35,386 nucleotides of DNA. Origin: a virus. Location: positions 1-35,386 of the IMG/VR virus record IMGVR_UViG_3300043464_000831. One strand, 5' to 3'. Numbering within the stretch: the stretch's first letter is position 1; every line of letters starts with the position of its first letter. Shown here one piece after another: positions 22,364-29,785 of this stretch. A model generated the notes under the pieces. The model was given only the letters and a program-made list of their open reading frames with translations, made no database searches and was not told the DNA's origin. Position numbers and translations under genes: made by a program.

Positions 22364-23217
22364 GCGGTCCTCGCAAGTGCGGCCTGCAACGCCTGCATGG
22401 CCGTGTTGTATGCCGCTGCCTGCGGTGCCGTCAGGGCAGCCCCGATTGAATACCCAACACAAGCACCTCCGTACCTGTCCACATTCGCTGTCGAACTGGC
22501 TCGGTTAATGCCAAAGATATGAACGTCGGATGATGGAGGCGTTGCTGCGGTAAGAGTTCCAGTGCCATCGCTCACGCCGTTTTTGTAAATCACGCCTCCG
22601 GTTGACGTGTTGTGAACTCCTAGCCAAAAAGCACCTGATGAAACAGATCCGGCAGAAGAAATGGCGGAAGTAGACGCGCCAAACTGAAAAGCAACAGCAC
22701 TCGCGGATACTTGGAAACCCAATACAAAGGCTTGGGAAATACTGGCCGCCGATTCCGACCCCATGAACTGGTCAAAATCTGAATTGACAAAACTTCTGGC
22801 ATAGAAAGCTAAATGCCTGTCGCCTGCTGCAAGCGTGTTTGTAGGAAATCCAGTGTTGAGGTACTTGGTTCTTCCCGTGTTTGTCAGCCCGCCACTCGCC
22901 CCTGTTTCCGCGTAGTCGCCGCTGACAAACGGCCCCACGTTGGTATCTGTGGTCCCGCCGTACTGCGTCCCGCCGAGCGACGGGCCTCGGAACAGCGGCA
23001 CCAGTGCGGCGTTGAGGCCCGTGCCACAGAAAAGATTGAGCCGGAAGAAGCGGTCGCGGATGCCAGCCGATGCGACTGAGCGTGCAAAAGTATCGACGGC
23101 CTTCATCGTCGAAGCCGAAACTGAGCCAGAGTTTGCTACCACGCGGGCACGCCAGTCAGCAGCATCAGGGTGGAATCCGCCGGCCCTAGGCCGAAGCAGT
23201 CTTGCACTCATCGGCAT
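22360..23217 (-). CDS. Putative receptor-binding / fibre protein with jelly-roll-like domain
   Basis: The roughly 285-residue protein has an N-terminal segment with DTFARSVASAGIRDRFFRLNLFCGTGLNAALVPLFRG. A Gly/Ser/Thr-rich domain follows, with features of concanavalin-like (LamG-type) jelly rolls: GDRHLAFYARSF, AFQFGAS, SGAFWLGVHNTSTGGVIYKNG, SDVHIFGINRAS. These folds bind sugars and are common in phage tail fibres. The last residues (PQAAAYNTAMQALQAALA) are helical. The start is ATG at 23217, or possibly 23211. Its placement after the lysis-like genes and away from the tail genes is unusual for a fibre. Confidence 0.6.
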   Translation of the reverse strand: MPMSARLLRPRAGGFHPDAADWRARVVANSGSVSASTMKAVDTFARSVASAGIRDRFFRLNLFCGTGLNAALVPLFRGPSLGGTQYGGTTDTNVGPFVSGDYAETGASGGLTNTGRTKYLNTGFPTNTLAAGDRHLAFYARSFVNSDFDQFMGSESAASISQAFVLGFQVSASAVAFQFGASTSAISSAGSVSSGAFWLGVHNTSTGGVIYKNGVSDGTGTLTAATPPSSDVHIFGINRASSTANVDRYGGACVGYSIGAALTAPQAAAYNTAMQALQAALARTA

Positions 23218-23218
23218 A

Positions 23219-23464
23219 TCAGTTCTCCTGCGGCATTTCGCCGGCTCGGGGCTGCAACGCATACAGCAACCGTGTCTGCTCGCTGACGGCCTTGCTGATC
23301 TCACGCTGCGTCTCGCTCAAACTTTTCACGAAAGCCCTGTGCTCTTCAACAAGAGGCAGCAGAACATCGGCGCGAAGAACCCAGCCGCAGGCAATGGCTA
23401 CCAAGGTGGGAAATCCCCACCGCTCCATAATGCTGTAAAGCGTTTCTTTTGCTTGGTCGGTCAC
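23219..23464 (-). CDS. Small membrane protein with coiled-coil tail
   Basis: The 81-residue protein has one membrane segment near the N-terminus (FPTLVAIACGWVLRADVLLPL, about 18-38). A polar helical tail follows (FVKSLSETQREISKAVSEQTRLL). This layout resembles BhlA/XhlA-type holin-associated proteins. The start is a GTG overlapping the upstream stop as GTGA. Together with the next two upstream genes it probably belongs to the lysis functions, which is inferred from neighbours. Confidence 0.6.
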   Translation of the reverse strand: MTDQAKETLYSIMERWGFPTLVAIACGWVLRADVLLPLVEEHRAFVKSLSETQREISKAVSEQTRLLYALQPRAGEMPQEN

Positions 23465-23778
23465 TGCATCGCCTCCAGCATCTCGCCACGATTATCCAGC
23501 CACCGCTGCACGATTTTCTTGACGATCTCGCTGATGATGGCCGCCAAGATGATGCTGGCGAGAAAGCCCATGCCGTACTCACGCTCCTGGCGTTCAAGAC
23601 GGCGGGCGAAATGCTTGGCCACCACTTCAGTCTGCTTGGCGTCGCACTGGTACAGCACCGGAATGGGCCATTCCCTCAAGGCTCGCTCGACAATGCGGCC
23701 AACACGCTCGCGGCCTAGCAGATGCTTACGCATCGGCAGCGAGTCCCACACGTCCGCAACGAGTTCGTCGCGCGTCAT
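23461..23778 (-). CDS. Small membrane-anchored protein, possible holin-like
   Basis: The 105-residue protein is polar and basic over residues 1-68. It has one hydrophobic segment close to the C-terminus (MGFLASIILAAIISEIVKKIV, about 70-90). It starts with ATG overlapping the lipoprotein stop (ATGA). The C-terminal anchor with a charged remainder could fit a lysis accessory or tail-anchored protein. No family recognised. Confidence 0.55.
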   Translation of the reverse strand: MTRDELVADVWDSLPMRKHLLGRERVGRIVERALREWPIPVLYQCDAKQTEVVAKHFARRLERQEREYGMGFLASIILAAIISEIVKKIVQRWLDNRGEMLEAMQ

Positions 23779-24011
23779 TTCTTGCCCGTTCCTTTGCAGG
23801 TGGGGCAGGTGATTTTGATTTTCCCGTCACCGATGAAGCCATCAACGCAGTTGTCGCACTTGTCGCTGGCCGGCGTCGGTGCGATCTCGTGCCGCAGCTG
23901 CGTCACGATGCGGGCTGTCTCGCAGGCCATGTCAGCGGATACGCCGTGGTCATCAGGCAGCGTGGCCACGCATCCGATCACAACAACGAGCAGGCAGATA
24001 AGAAATCTCAC
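23775..24011 (-). CDS. Predicted lipoprotein with DnaJ-type zinc motif
   Basis: The 78-residue protein starts with a lipoprotein signal (MRFLICLLVVVIGC; lipobox VIGC, lipidated Cys14). It ends with CDNCVDGFIGDGKIKITCPTCKGTGKK-like spacing, that is Cys52-x2-Cys55 and Cys69-x2-Cys72-x-Gly-x-Gly, like DnaJ zinc centres. The GTG start overlaps the peptidase stop (GTGA). In this position a lipoprotein could be an outer-membrane spanin, but the zinc motif is not expected in one. The host would have to make lipoproteins. Confidence 0.65.
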   Translation of the reverse strand: MRFLICLLVVVIGCVATLPDDHGVSADMACETARIVTQLRHEIAPTPASDKCDNCVDGFIGDGKIKITCPTCKGTGKK

Positions 24012-24928
24012 AGCACACCTCGCAGCCAGTTGTCAGGCATCGCCGTTGGCTTAAACCCGCTGTACCCGGCGTAGACGTAGGAGTCACGACCGCTCAGCAT
24101 CTTGGTGGCAACTTCGGCATCGACCCAGAATGAGCACTTACGGACGACATCCGGCATCGTCTCGGGGAAGTGCTTGCCAACCGTGTTGGAGTCGCCCCAC
24201 GAGTTGGCACAAAGCAGGCCAGGACGTTTGCCAAAGCGCACACCGATAAAGCACATCGCATGCCACCAAACGCCACCCGGCTTGCAAAAGCCGTCAGCGT
24301 CTCGGCTCATGCTGAAGCCCTGGCCGCTGCACACGACAACCGGGTAGCCGTTGCTGATGGCTTTCGCCGCCTCAGCAAACGACGTGGCTAGTGTTGTCTC
24401 AGAGCAACGCCTTTCCTTGGCGAACCGCTCAAGCACGTCGGGCACGCCGTTACGGCCCCAGTCGCGTTCCCGCTGACTGCTGTGCTTGTCGAACACAGTG
24501 CCGCCGTAGTCCACGCCGTAGTGCAGGGCACCATAGTCGCGGATGCTCTTGGCTGCGTGGAATCCCGTGCTGCCGTCGCCGCCATTGTTCGACTTCTGCC
24601 CGCGAGCCTCAACCCGGCTGAACCCGTACAGGCTCGCCTCAATCGTGCGGCCGTTCCACGCTTCGGGCTCTTTCCGCCAATGAATGTCACAGGCTGCGAG
24701 CACGTCCACGGCCAGGCTTGCGCCCCAGCCAACGCAACTTCCAACGTTTCCTTGCGAGCCGCGACGCCAGGACGGCATGCACTGAAGCAGGGCCGGGTAC
24801 AGCATGACATCCTGATCAGCGGCCTTGAGGTCTGGGCCAGCTGACGCAAGCGTTGGGTGTGGCAACGTGGCCACGAACGCCTCAGAACCTTCGCGGTCGG
24901 GAACATAGCCCATGCCGTGCTCGGTCAT
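24008..24928 (-). CDS. Papain-like cysteine peptidase (C1A-type fold)
   Basis: The 306-residue protein has the catalytic residues of papain-type peptidases in the right order: Gln59 and Cys65 in GSQGNVGSCVGWGA, His223 in VWWHAMCFIGVR, and Asn242 in CANSWGDS. It has no signal peptide. It lies in a group with small membrane proteins and a lipoprotein, so it might act on the cell envelope during lysis, but phage lysins of this fold are uncommon. It could also process a virion or host protein. The ribosome site GGAGG is strong. Confidence 0.8.
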   Translation of the reverse strand: MTEHGMGYVPDREGSEAFVATLPHPTLASAGPDLKAADQDVMLYPALLQCMPSWRRGSQGNVGSCVGWGASLAVDVLAACDIHWRKEPEAWNGRTIEASLYGFSRVEARGQKSNNGGDGSTGFHAAKSIRDYGALHYGVDYGGTVFDKHSSQRERDWGRNGVPDVLERFAKERRCSETTLATSFAEAAKAISNGYPVVVCSGQGFSMSRDADGFCKPGGVWWHAMCFIGVRFGKRPGLLCANSWGDSNTVGKHFPETMPDVVRKCSFWVDAEVATKMLSGRDSYVYAGYSGFKPTAMPDNWLRGVL

Positions 24929-24931
24929 GGC

Positions 24932-25540
24932 TCAGCCTCCGTTGACGCCGGCCCACGCCACAGCCTTGGCAAAGGCTGCGTAACGGCTTCGCACGTCAGC
25001 CGTGACCGAAACCACGTCCACGCCAATAGCCTGCCCGTAGGCGGCCTCTACGGCCTCCCTGAGCCCTGCCACTGAGCCGGGCGCGTGCTGGCCGATGCGC
25101 CGCCATGCGATTTCAATGGCCAGCGTGGTAAACATCCGCAGCGAGCGAGTATCGGTGAAAACCACTTCGGTGGTCACGGCATCGCCGGCCACGACGGTGG
25201 CGGCCTTGTTCCACGTCTGAGCCCACAGCATCCGGTCGCCCATTGGCAACGCCTTGAGGGACTCGGCCACGGGCCTCACCAGCTGCTGCATCTCCACGCT
25301 CGGAGTCTCCACGTCCACAGTGACGGCAGGAGCCGCCGGAAGCTTGGGCATAGGGATCTGGCCCCATGCAGCCGCGAGAATCAGCAACGCCGCTGCGATT
25401 CTGCCGAGAGTGGAGCGTTCGGCGTAGCAGGCTTCGGCGGCCTGAGAGAGCCAGCCGGCGATTGTTTCCCGATACGGGGCGGCCAGCAGAGCAACTGCCG
25501 CCACCACGGCAGCAAGGCGTATAACGCTGTCATCACTCAA
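24932..25540 (-). CDS. Membrane protein with two segments, possible holin
   Basis: The 202-residue protein starts best at a TTG (25540) with GGAGG seven bases upstream, overlapping the previous stop as TTGA. The N-terminal part has two hydrophobic segments (VIRLAAVVAAVALLAAPYRE, about 6-25, and GRIAAALLILAAAWGQIPMP, about 46-65). A soluble domain with VEMQQLVRPVAESLK and later helices follows (about 75-202). Being just before the peptidase gene, it may be a holin-like or export-associated partner. Longer than usual holins; no family recognised. Confidence 0.6.
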   Translation of the reverse strand: MSDDSVIRLAAVVAAVALLAAPYRETIAGWLSQAAEACYAERSTLGRIAAALLILAAAWGQIPMPKLPAAPAVTVDVETPSVEMQQLVRPVAESLKALPMGDRMLWAQTWNKAATVVAGDAVTTEVVFTDTRSLRMFTTLAIEIAWRRIGQHAPGSVAGLREAVEAAYGQAIGVDVVSVTADVRSRYAAFAKAVAWAGVNGG

Positions 25541-25839
25541 CGGACGGCCTCCACTTGCAGCAGGCACCACCGGACCAAGGCTTCGCCTTGCTTAGTCTTC
25601 AGCAAGTCGCCAAGCAGACGCACCAGCTGGTCATCGGCCTGGGCGTTGGTCTTGGACGCAAGCCACTCCGAAGCCTCGCTGACGATGATGCTTCGCTTGT
25701 ACGGGTCTGTTTCGTTGATGAACCGCTGGCCGTAGCCAATGAGCGGCGACCAAGCCTGCAGCAGGGCGAGTTGCTGCCATATCGTGAGTTTCGATCCGTA
25801 CTGTTCGAGCTCGGCGGGCGTGGCTTCGTATGCAGGCAT
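25537..25839 (-). CDS. Hypothetical protein, 100 aa
   Basis: The protein is helical (ATPAELEQYGSKLTIWQQLALLQAWSPLIGYG; then SEASEWLASKTNAQADDQLVRLLGDLLKT). It has a strong ribosome site (GGAGG) and no membrane segment or cysteine cluster. It lies between two overlapping genes, so the cluster 26491-24008 is probably a single translation unit. No family recognised. Confidence 0.6.
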   Translation of the reverse strand: MPAYEATPAELEQYGSKLTIWQQLALLQAWSPLIGYGQRFINETDPYKRSIIVSEASEWLASKTNAQADDQLVRLLGDLLKTKQGEALVRWCLLQVEAVR

Positions 25840-25841
25840 GG

Positions 25842-26114
25842 CTAGTCCTCCGCTTCTGATTGTGCCTCGCCGTCCTCGTCTCCTTGCAGTGGCGGCGTCA
25901 CGTTGACGATTTCATTCATCCAGTCGTAGGCAGCGTCGTAGGCGCCCTTGGCCTCCTCGTGGGCTTCCTTTCGCTCTAGCCGAAAGGGCTGCTTGAAAAC
26001 CTCCTCATCCAGCAGCTTCCCGTTTCCATCGGTCATGTAGATATAGGCGTACAGCTGCCCGTATTCGATGACGATCCGACGCAGCACGTCCTCTTTGCCT
26101 CGCGGGGCGTTCAC
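25842..26114 (-). CDS. Small acidic hypothetical protein, 90 aa
   Basis: The GTG at 26114 has GGAGG seven bases upstream and overlaps the preceding stop as GTGA, so it is preferred over 26129. The protein has a beta-like N-terminal half (RIVIEYGQLYAYIYMTDGNG) and a helical, acidic end (EDGEAQSEAED). Not recognised. Confidence 0.6.
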   Translation of the reverse strand: MNAPRGKEDVLRRIVIEYGQLYAYIYMTDGNGKLLDEEVFKQPFRLERKEAHEEAKGAYDAAYDWMNEIVNVTPPLQGDEDGEAQSEAED

Positions 26115-26491
26115 GGGCGTTCCTCCCATACGTCACAGTCGCCGTTGTATTCCACGTCGATGTGGGAACGAGTCGCGCTATCAAGCGGTATGCGTTTCAT
26201 GGAGAATGCCTGAGACTTCACAACTCGCCGCTCTTCTTCCACGTCCTTGCTCCACGTCGCCTGGATGCGGATGCACGCCTGCTGAATCTCTGTCGTTGTG
26301 GGATCTCGCTGCCTTAGTGGCTTTGCCCTGAGCTTCCTGTCGTGGCGTCTGGGCAACTCCCAGACCACGGCCAGGCGGATGACCTGATCTCGCGAAATCG
26401 TCCAACGCTCACAGAGTGCCCGCATGGGCATGTGAGTCATCCAGTCTGCGTGGAACGCGGCCACGCTTATGGTTGAGGTGATTCCACGCAT
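26111..26491 (-). CDS. Helix-turn-helix DNA-binding protein
   Basis: The 126-residue protein contains an HTH-like stretch at about residues 22-48 (MRALCERWTISRDQVIRLAVVWELP), followed by a basic part (RRHDRKLRAKPLRQRD). It resembles GcrA-like or terminase-small-like DNA-binding modules. It may regulate the late genes, since it lies between early and lysis/virion genes. It overlaps the glycosyltransferase gene by 25 bases; the ribosome site is weak. Confidence 0.55.
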   Translation of the reverse strand: MRGITSTISVAAFHADWMTHMPMRALCERWTISRDQVIRLAVVWELPRRHDRKLRAKPLRQRDPTTTEIQQACIRIQATWSKDVEEERRVVKSQAFSMKRIPLDSATRSHIDVEYNGDCDVWEERP

Positions 26492-27348
26492 GGCTCAGGC
26501 ATCCAACTCATCAGCATTCGTTGCGACGGGTTTAAATACAGGTGCTGGCCCGTCGCTCGTGAGATGCTCTGATGGAAGGGGACGTGCTCGCAGTCTCTCA
26601 CGCCGTCATACGTTCCCTTGAGATATGCGTCGGTGCGGTAGATCGCCATGCCCCCAAACGCAGACGAGACGAGCACGGGCGGCGAGCCAACAGGCGGCAG
26701 CCATGTGTAGCCGAAGCCCCCGTAGCCGCTCTGGTACGTGTCGAAGTAGCACTCGGCCTGCCCAACGCCACGCAAGGCCCACAAGTCGTAATGGTGCCAC
26801 TGCGGCCCGTGGCCGAAGTCGTACTGAAACAAACTGAAGCTCGCCATGCCGTAGGCACCGGGTAACTCAACGAGCCAGCCGAGCCCGTTCAGCACGCCGT
26901 TGGTGTTCCATCCGCCCCACGCATCCCAATCAATGACGCAAACGTAGTCCGCATCAGCGGAACACGACTTCACCCACCGCTGGCATGAGTCTCGGTATTC
27001 CGCCAAGGCGATCGTGCGACGGCCGGCGAACTCTGAAGTATGCTGCTCGCGCCCGAGAATCTGATAGTGGAACGTGGCCTGCGGCTTCTCGCGGCAGTAG
27101 TCGTGCAGCACTTCCAGCGTGGCGTCAGTGCAGTCGTTGCTCTCAATGTGCAGCGACCACGAGCCGCACAGATCCTGCAGCTGCTCAAGCAGGCCAAGGT
27201 TTTGGGCGAGCCTTACCGCACAGTTTCGGGCCAAGCCCACGAAAGCAACCTTTGAGTTCCGCAGCCGGGCCGCGCCTTCTTCGGCACGCCGGGCGTAGTC
27301 CTGCGTGAAGGGCTCATGCGGCTGCCAGAGACGGGCGGGAATAATCAT
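26467..27348 (-). CDS. Glycosyltransferase, GT-A type
   Basis: The 293-residue protein has a GT-A fold pattern. It shows VAFVGLARNCAVRLAQNL, LHIESNDCTDATLEVLHDY, and a metal-binding Asp140-Trp-Asp142 in YVCVIDWDAWGG. It should transfer a sugar from a nucleotide donor. The ATG at 27348 overlaps the stop of the next glycosyltransferase by ATGA. The pair may modify the host surface, phage DNA or virion proteins; the sequence does not decide. Confidence 0.8.
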   Translation of the reverse strand: MIIPARLWQPHEPFTQDYARRAEEGAARLRNSKVAFVGLARNCAVRLAQNLGLLEQLQDLCGSWSLHIESNDCTDATLEVLHDYCREKPQATFHYQILGREQHTSEFAGRRTIALAEYRDSCQRWVKSCSADADYVCVIDWDAWGGWNTNGVLNGLGWLVELPGAYGMASFSLFQYDFGHGPQWHHYDLWALRGVGQAECYFDTYQSGYGGFGYTWLPPVGSPPVLVSSAFGGMAIYRTDAYLKGTYDGVRDCEHVPFHQSISRATGQHLYLNPSQRMLMSWMPEPCVESPQP

Positions 27349-28115
27349 GCCACCTCCACATAGCAACGCTTGCGGGCCATCGCCTTAATGGTCTCGCGGT
27401 CGAGCCCCGCGTAGTCCATCCACGCCACAGCTTTCATGCCCATCGTGCGGTAATCGTTCTCAGTCCAGTCGGGATTTCTTCCGTAACTTCGCTCGCGAAC
27501 TGTGAGCCCAGCACCCTTGCATTGCACGTAGGTGGCACCGAACAGGCACGCAATGGTGCCATAGCCGACGCTATCCATGAGCGGGCCAAGCGAATCCCAT
27601 CCCATCATCCACAGCCACTGCACCATATCTCGGCGTAGTGACGAGCCTATGCCGCTCTCAATCAGATTAGACGGCCCATAAACTCGTTGCCTCACTTCAC
27701 TGGCGGATTTGTAGCCGTAGAACTCGCTCATGTGCCAGTGAATGAATCGGCCTTGCTCGTCAAAGGCGTCTGCGTCCGTGAACACCACAGGCGAATGAGC
27801 ATTGCGGCGTACGGCTTCAACGGCAGACGGGTAAAGCCAGTCATCGGCAGCCAAGCCGATGACGTGATTGCTTTTTAGCGATAGCCACACATCACGCTGG
27901 GCTGCGTTGTGATCCTTCGATTTCTCAGGATGCCGCACGTACTGCACATGCGGATGGCTCTTCTGCCATTGCTGCACGACGCTGTAAGTGGCGTCAGTGC
28001 TGGCATCGTCCACCACGACAATCTCATCGGCACCGCCAACGCACGCCGAGCCAAGAGCCCGACCAAGTGTGTTGGCCATGTTCCACGTAGGGATGACTAC
28101 GGCCACAGTGCTCAC
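27345..28115 (-). CDS. Family 2 glycosyltransferase
   Basis: The 256-residue protein has the classical GT2 start (VAVVIPTWNMANTLGRAL), the donor-binding VVVDDASTD (Asp36, Asp37) and the metal motif GLAADDWLYP (Asp91, Asp92), followed by VFTDADAFDEQG. The start is GTG, overlapping the resolvase stop as GTGA. It overlaps the second glycosyltransferase, so both enzymes are likely made together. Confidence 0.9.
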   Translation of the reverse strand: MSTVAVVIPTWNMANTLGRALGSACVGGADEIVVVDDASTDATYSVVQQWQKSHPHVQYVRHPEKSKDHNAAQRDVWLSLKSNHVIGLAADDWLYPSAVEAVRRNAHSPVVFTDADAFDEQGRFIHWHMSEFYGYKSASEVRQRVYGPSNLIESGIGSSLRRDMVQWLWMMGWDSLGPLMDSVGYGTIACLFGATYVQCKGAGLTVRERSYGRNPDWTENDYRTMGMKAVAWMDYAGLDRETIKAMARKRCYVEVA

Positions 28116-28513
28116 GATACTCGCACGGTAGTACGCGCCTCCTGGCCGTATGACTTTTCAACCACCAATCGGCCAACCAGAGAGTCATCGCCGATCACGT
28201 CCTGCAGTGCGTCAAGCACCGCCTTGGCGATGTTGTCCACGTCGGGCCTGGGCAGCTTCGGTGCGTCGGCCCTGACGCCAGCTTTTCGCATGTGGGACTT
28301 TGGACGTTGAAACACGGCATCTATCACGACGTTCAGCACCTCGCCGGTTGTCGTAAGCCCGGCACCTCGAGCAGCTGCTGCGATAGCCTCGCGGTACGCA
28401 TGCACTGGGTGCTTGCCTGGGACGTACGCACGGGCGAACCCGCCCGCAGTCGAGACTCGTGGCCTCGGCTGTGGGACGGGCTGCCCTGGTACGGTGAACG
28501 ACACGGCGTGCAT
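28112..28513 (-). CDS. rusA: RusA-like Holliday junction resolvase
   Basis: The 133-residue protein starts SFTVPGQPVPQPRPRV. It has the RusA signature PDVDNIAKAVLDALQDVIGDDSLV (Asp91, Asp93, Asp101 and the DD pair near 109-110), and Lys120 in VVEKSYG. It cuts four-way junctions made during phage recombination and replication. The ATG at 28513 overlaps the preceding stop (TGATG); the long frame to 28663 is the wrong part of another gene. Confidence 0.92.
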   Translation of the reverse strand: MHAVSFTVPGQPVPQPRPRVSTAGGFARAYVPGKHPVHAYREAIAAAARGAGLTTTGEVLNVVIDAVFQRPKSHMRKAGVRADAPKLPRPDVDNIAKAVLDALQDVIGDDSLVGRLVVEKSYGQEARTTVRVS

Positions 28514-28809
28514 CAGCGGTAGCGAATCACCGCGAACCAGCGACGGGCCACGGGCGAGTACGCCACGCCTTCCTCGACGATGACACGCTTCCCGAAGAAG
28601 CAGCAGTTGCGCCGGGCGGCCTCCGGCGTTGAGCCGGTGCCAATGCCCTCGCACTGGCCGCAACTGGAATGCACAAGCGAGCCACGGCGAGCGATCACGA
28701 CGGCGTGATCTTGGGCACTGATGACAGAGCCACGACGAGCCACCACGGTGGTATCGGCGTTGGCAACGGACGCGAACGCCAGGGCGGCGACGAGCAAAAC
28801 GAAACGCAT
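28513..28809 (-). CDS. Secreted small protein with a repeated VxARRGS motif
   Basis: The 98-residue protein has a clear Sec signal peptide (MRFVLLVAALAFASVANA, cut after residue 18). Then come two copies of a short unit (VVARRGS at 22-28 and VVIARRGS at 37-44) and cysteines in SSCGQC and RRNCCFFGKRVI. The ribosome site AGGAGG is very strong. It may be a periplasmic or cell-surface factor such as a superinfection-exclusion protein, but I recognise no family. It is the first gene after a 283-base gap. Confidence 0.65.
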   Translation of the reverse strand: MRFVLLVAALAFASVANADTTVVARRGSVISAQDHAVVIARRGSLVHSSCGQCEGIGTGSTPEAARRNCCFFGKRVIVEEGVAYSPVARRWFAVIRYR

Positions 28810-29092
28810 AGCAGTCCTCCTGTGACTGGGAAACAAATCCACAGCCAGCAGGATGCCAAGCGTGTCAAGGAATCAGGGCCGCCCCACTTGTATGCAAAAG
28901 TGTTCGCTTTTAGTAGTTTTTGACATACGTTCGGGGCTTATGTCGCGGGGCGTGACACGACTGCGAGATATGCAGCAGATAATCCGCGTTAGCGCAACAA
29001 GCCTGCGGCTAGCGGCTGCACGGCGCTGACGGCTTGGAGATATATGGCCAGCGGTGGCGGATATACGGGTCCGCATACTTACTGGTTCTGCG
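28810..29092. other. Gap of 283 bases with an operator-like dyad
   Basis: No gene seen here on either strand. TGTCGCGGGGCGTGACA (28941-28957) is a near-perfect dyad (6 of 7 pairs). A minus-strand TTGACA (28863-28868) lies about 55 bases before the secreted protein start, but I see no good -10 at the right distance. The stretch probably holds a promoter and regulatory sites for the RusA, glycosyltransferase and later genes. Confidence 0.4.
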
Positions 29093-29338
29093 TCACTTTA
29101 CGCGACGCTTCTTCTTGCGGATTGGTTTTGTTTCATCGTGCAGGCGGTTCAACAGTTCACTTACCAGAAGTTGATCGCAGTCAATCGCCCGCATCGGCAC
29201 ACACCTGATCGCATCCAAAAACATACGCACTGTCGCCTTCAGTCGCTTATGTTCCGGCATCTTGTCCAGCCGACCGAAGCGACGAGCCTCTGACGGAGTC
29301 GGAATGAAGGGGTCTTCTTCGTCTTCAAGCGTTCTCAT
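29093..29338 (-). CDS. Hypothetical protein, 81 aa
   Basis: The protein is acidic at the start (TLEDEEDPF), helical in the middle (KRLKATVRMFLDAIRCVPMRAIDCDQLLVSELLNRLHDE) and ends in a basic tail (RKKKRRVK). The ribosome site GAGGTGAG is good. It ends just before the 283-base gap, so it closes the early block. Unrecognised. Confidence 0.6.
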   Translation of the reverse strand: MRTLEDEEDPFIPTPSEARRFGRLDKMPEHKRLKATVRMFLDAIRCVPMRAIDCDQLLVSELLNRLHDETKPIRKKKRRVK

Positions 29339-29421
29339 GTCTCACCTCGTTTGGCGCAGAACCAGCGGATGAAGCGGACGGCTTCGCCGCCGCTTATCCT
29401 GCGTGTTCTGTCACGCCACAC
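29335..29421 (-). CDS. Possible tiny protein, 28 aa
   Basis: A 28-codon frame from a GTG at 29421 overlaps the upstream HTH gene by 11 bases and ends in an ATGA overlap with the next gene, which is how real neighbours here are coupled. The peptide is basic (GEAVRFIRWFCAKRGET at the end). The ribosome site is poor, so it may be only a coupling remnant; a longer overlapping frame reaches 29538 but lies within the HTH gene. Confidence 0.25.
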   Translation of the reverse strand: MWRDRTRRISGGEAVRFIRWFCAKRGET

Positions 29422-29785
29422 CTCTCGGCTGGCAGATCCCGTGACGCCACTTGCTAACCTTGCTTTGCGTGTTGCAAGGCTCCTCTCGCCGCCTGCTGTC
29501 GTAGTGCTTTTCCCTGACCGCCCTAGCCCGCTGCTCAACCCACGGCGACAACGCCAGCCCGTCTAGCGATGCCGCATCGTCCTCGGGCGTCGGTGCCTCA
29601 GGCTCGTCAGCCGGGTGCAGCGTCCTGCGTGGCAACTTGTACCGCTGTGCCCACTTCGTGACGGTGGAACAGGCCACGCCAAACCGCTTGGCAATCTCTG
29701 ACGATGGAACTCCTTCCGCCCACAGTTGGTGCAGCAGCACGACATCCGCCCGCGAGTGGTTGCGTGATACGTCGCTGGCTTTCAT
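29411..29785 (-). CDS. Helix-turn-helix protein
   Basis: The 124-residue protein has a clear helix-turn-helix at about residues 20-50 (WAEGVPSSEIAKRFGVACSTVTKWAQRYKLP), of the resolvase or transposase type. A Pro/Glu/Asp linker and a second helical, basic half with PWVEQRARAVREKHYDSRRRE follow. The ATG overlaps the clamp stop as ATGA and has GGAGG upstream. It may regulate early or middle genes. Confidence 0.7.
   Translation of the reverse strand: MKASDVSRNHSRADVVLLHQLWAEGVPSSEIAKRFGVACSTVTKWAQRYKLPRRTLHPADEPEAPTPEDDAASLDGLALSPWVEQRARAVREKHYDSRRREEPCNTQSKVSKWRHGICQPRGVA

Noticed and set aside
28981-29080. GC-rich folded-looking stretch considered as a tRNA or small RNA
   Set aside because: No cloverleaf, no T-loop consensus and no terminator; only scattered short inverted repeats.
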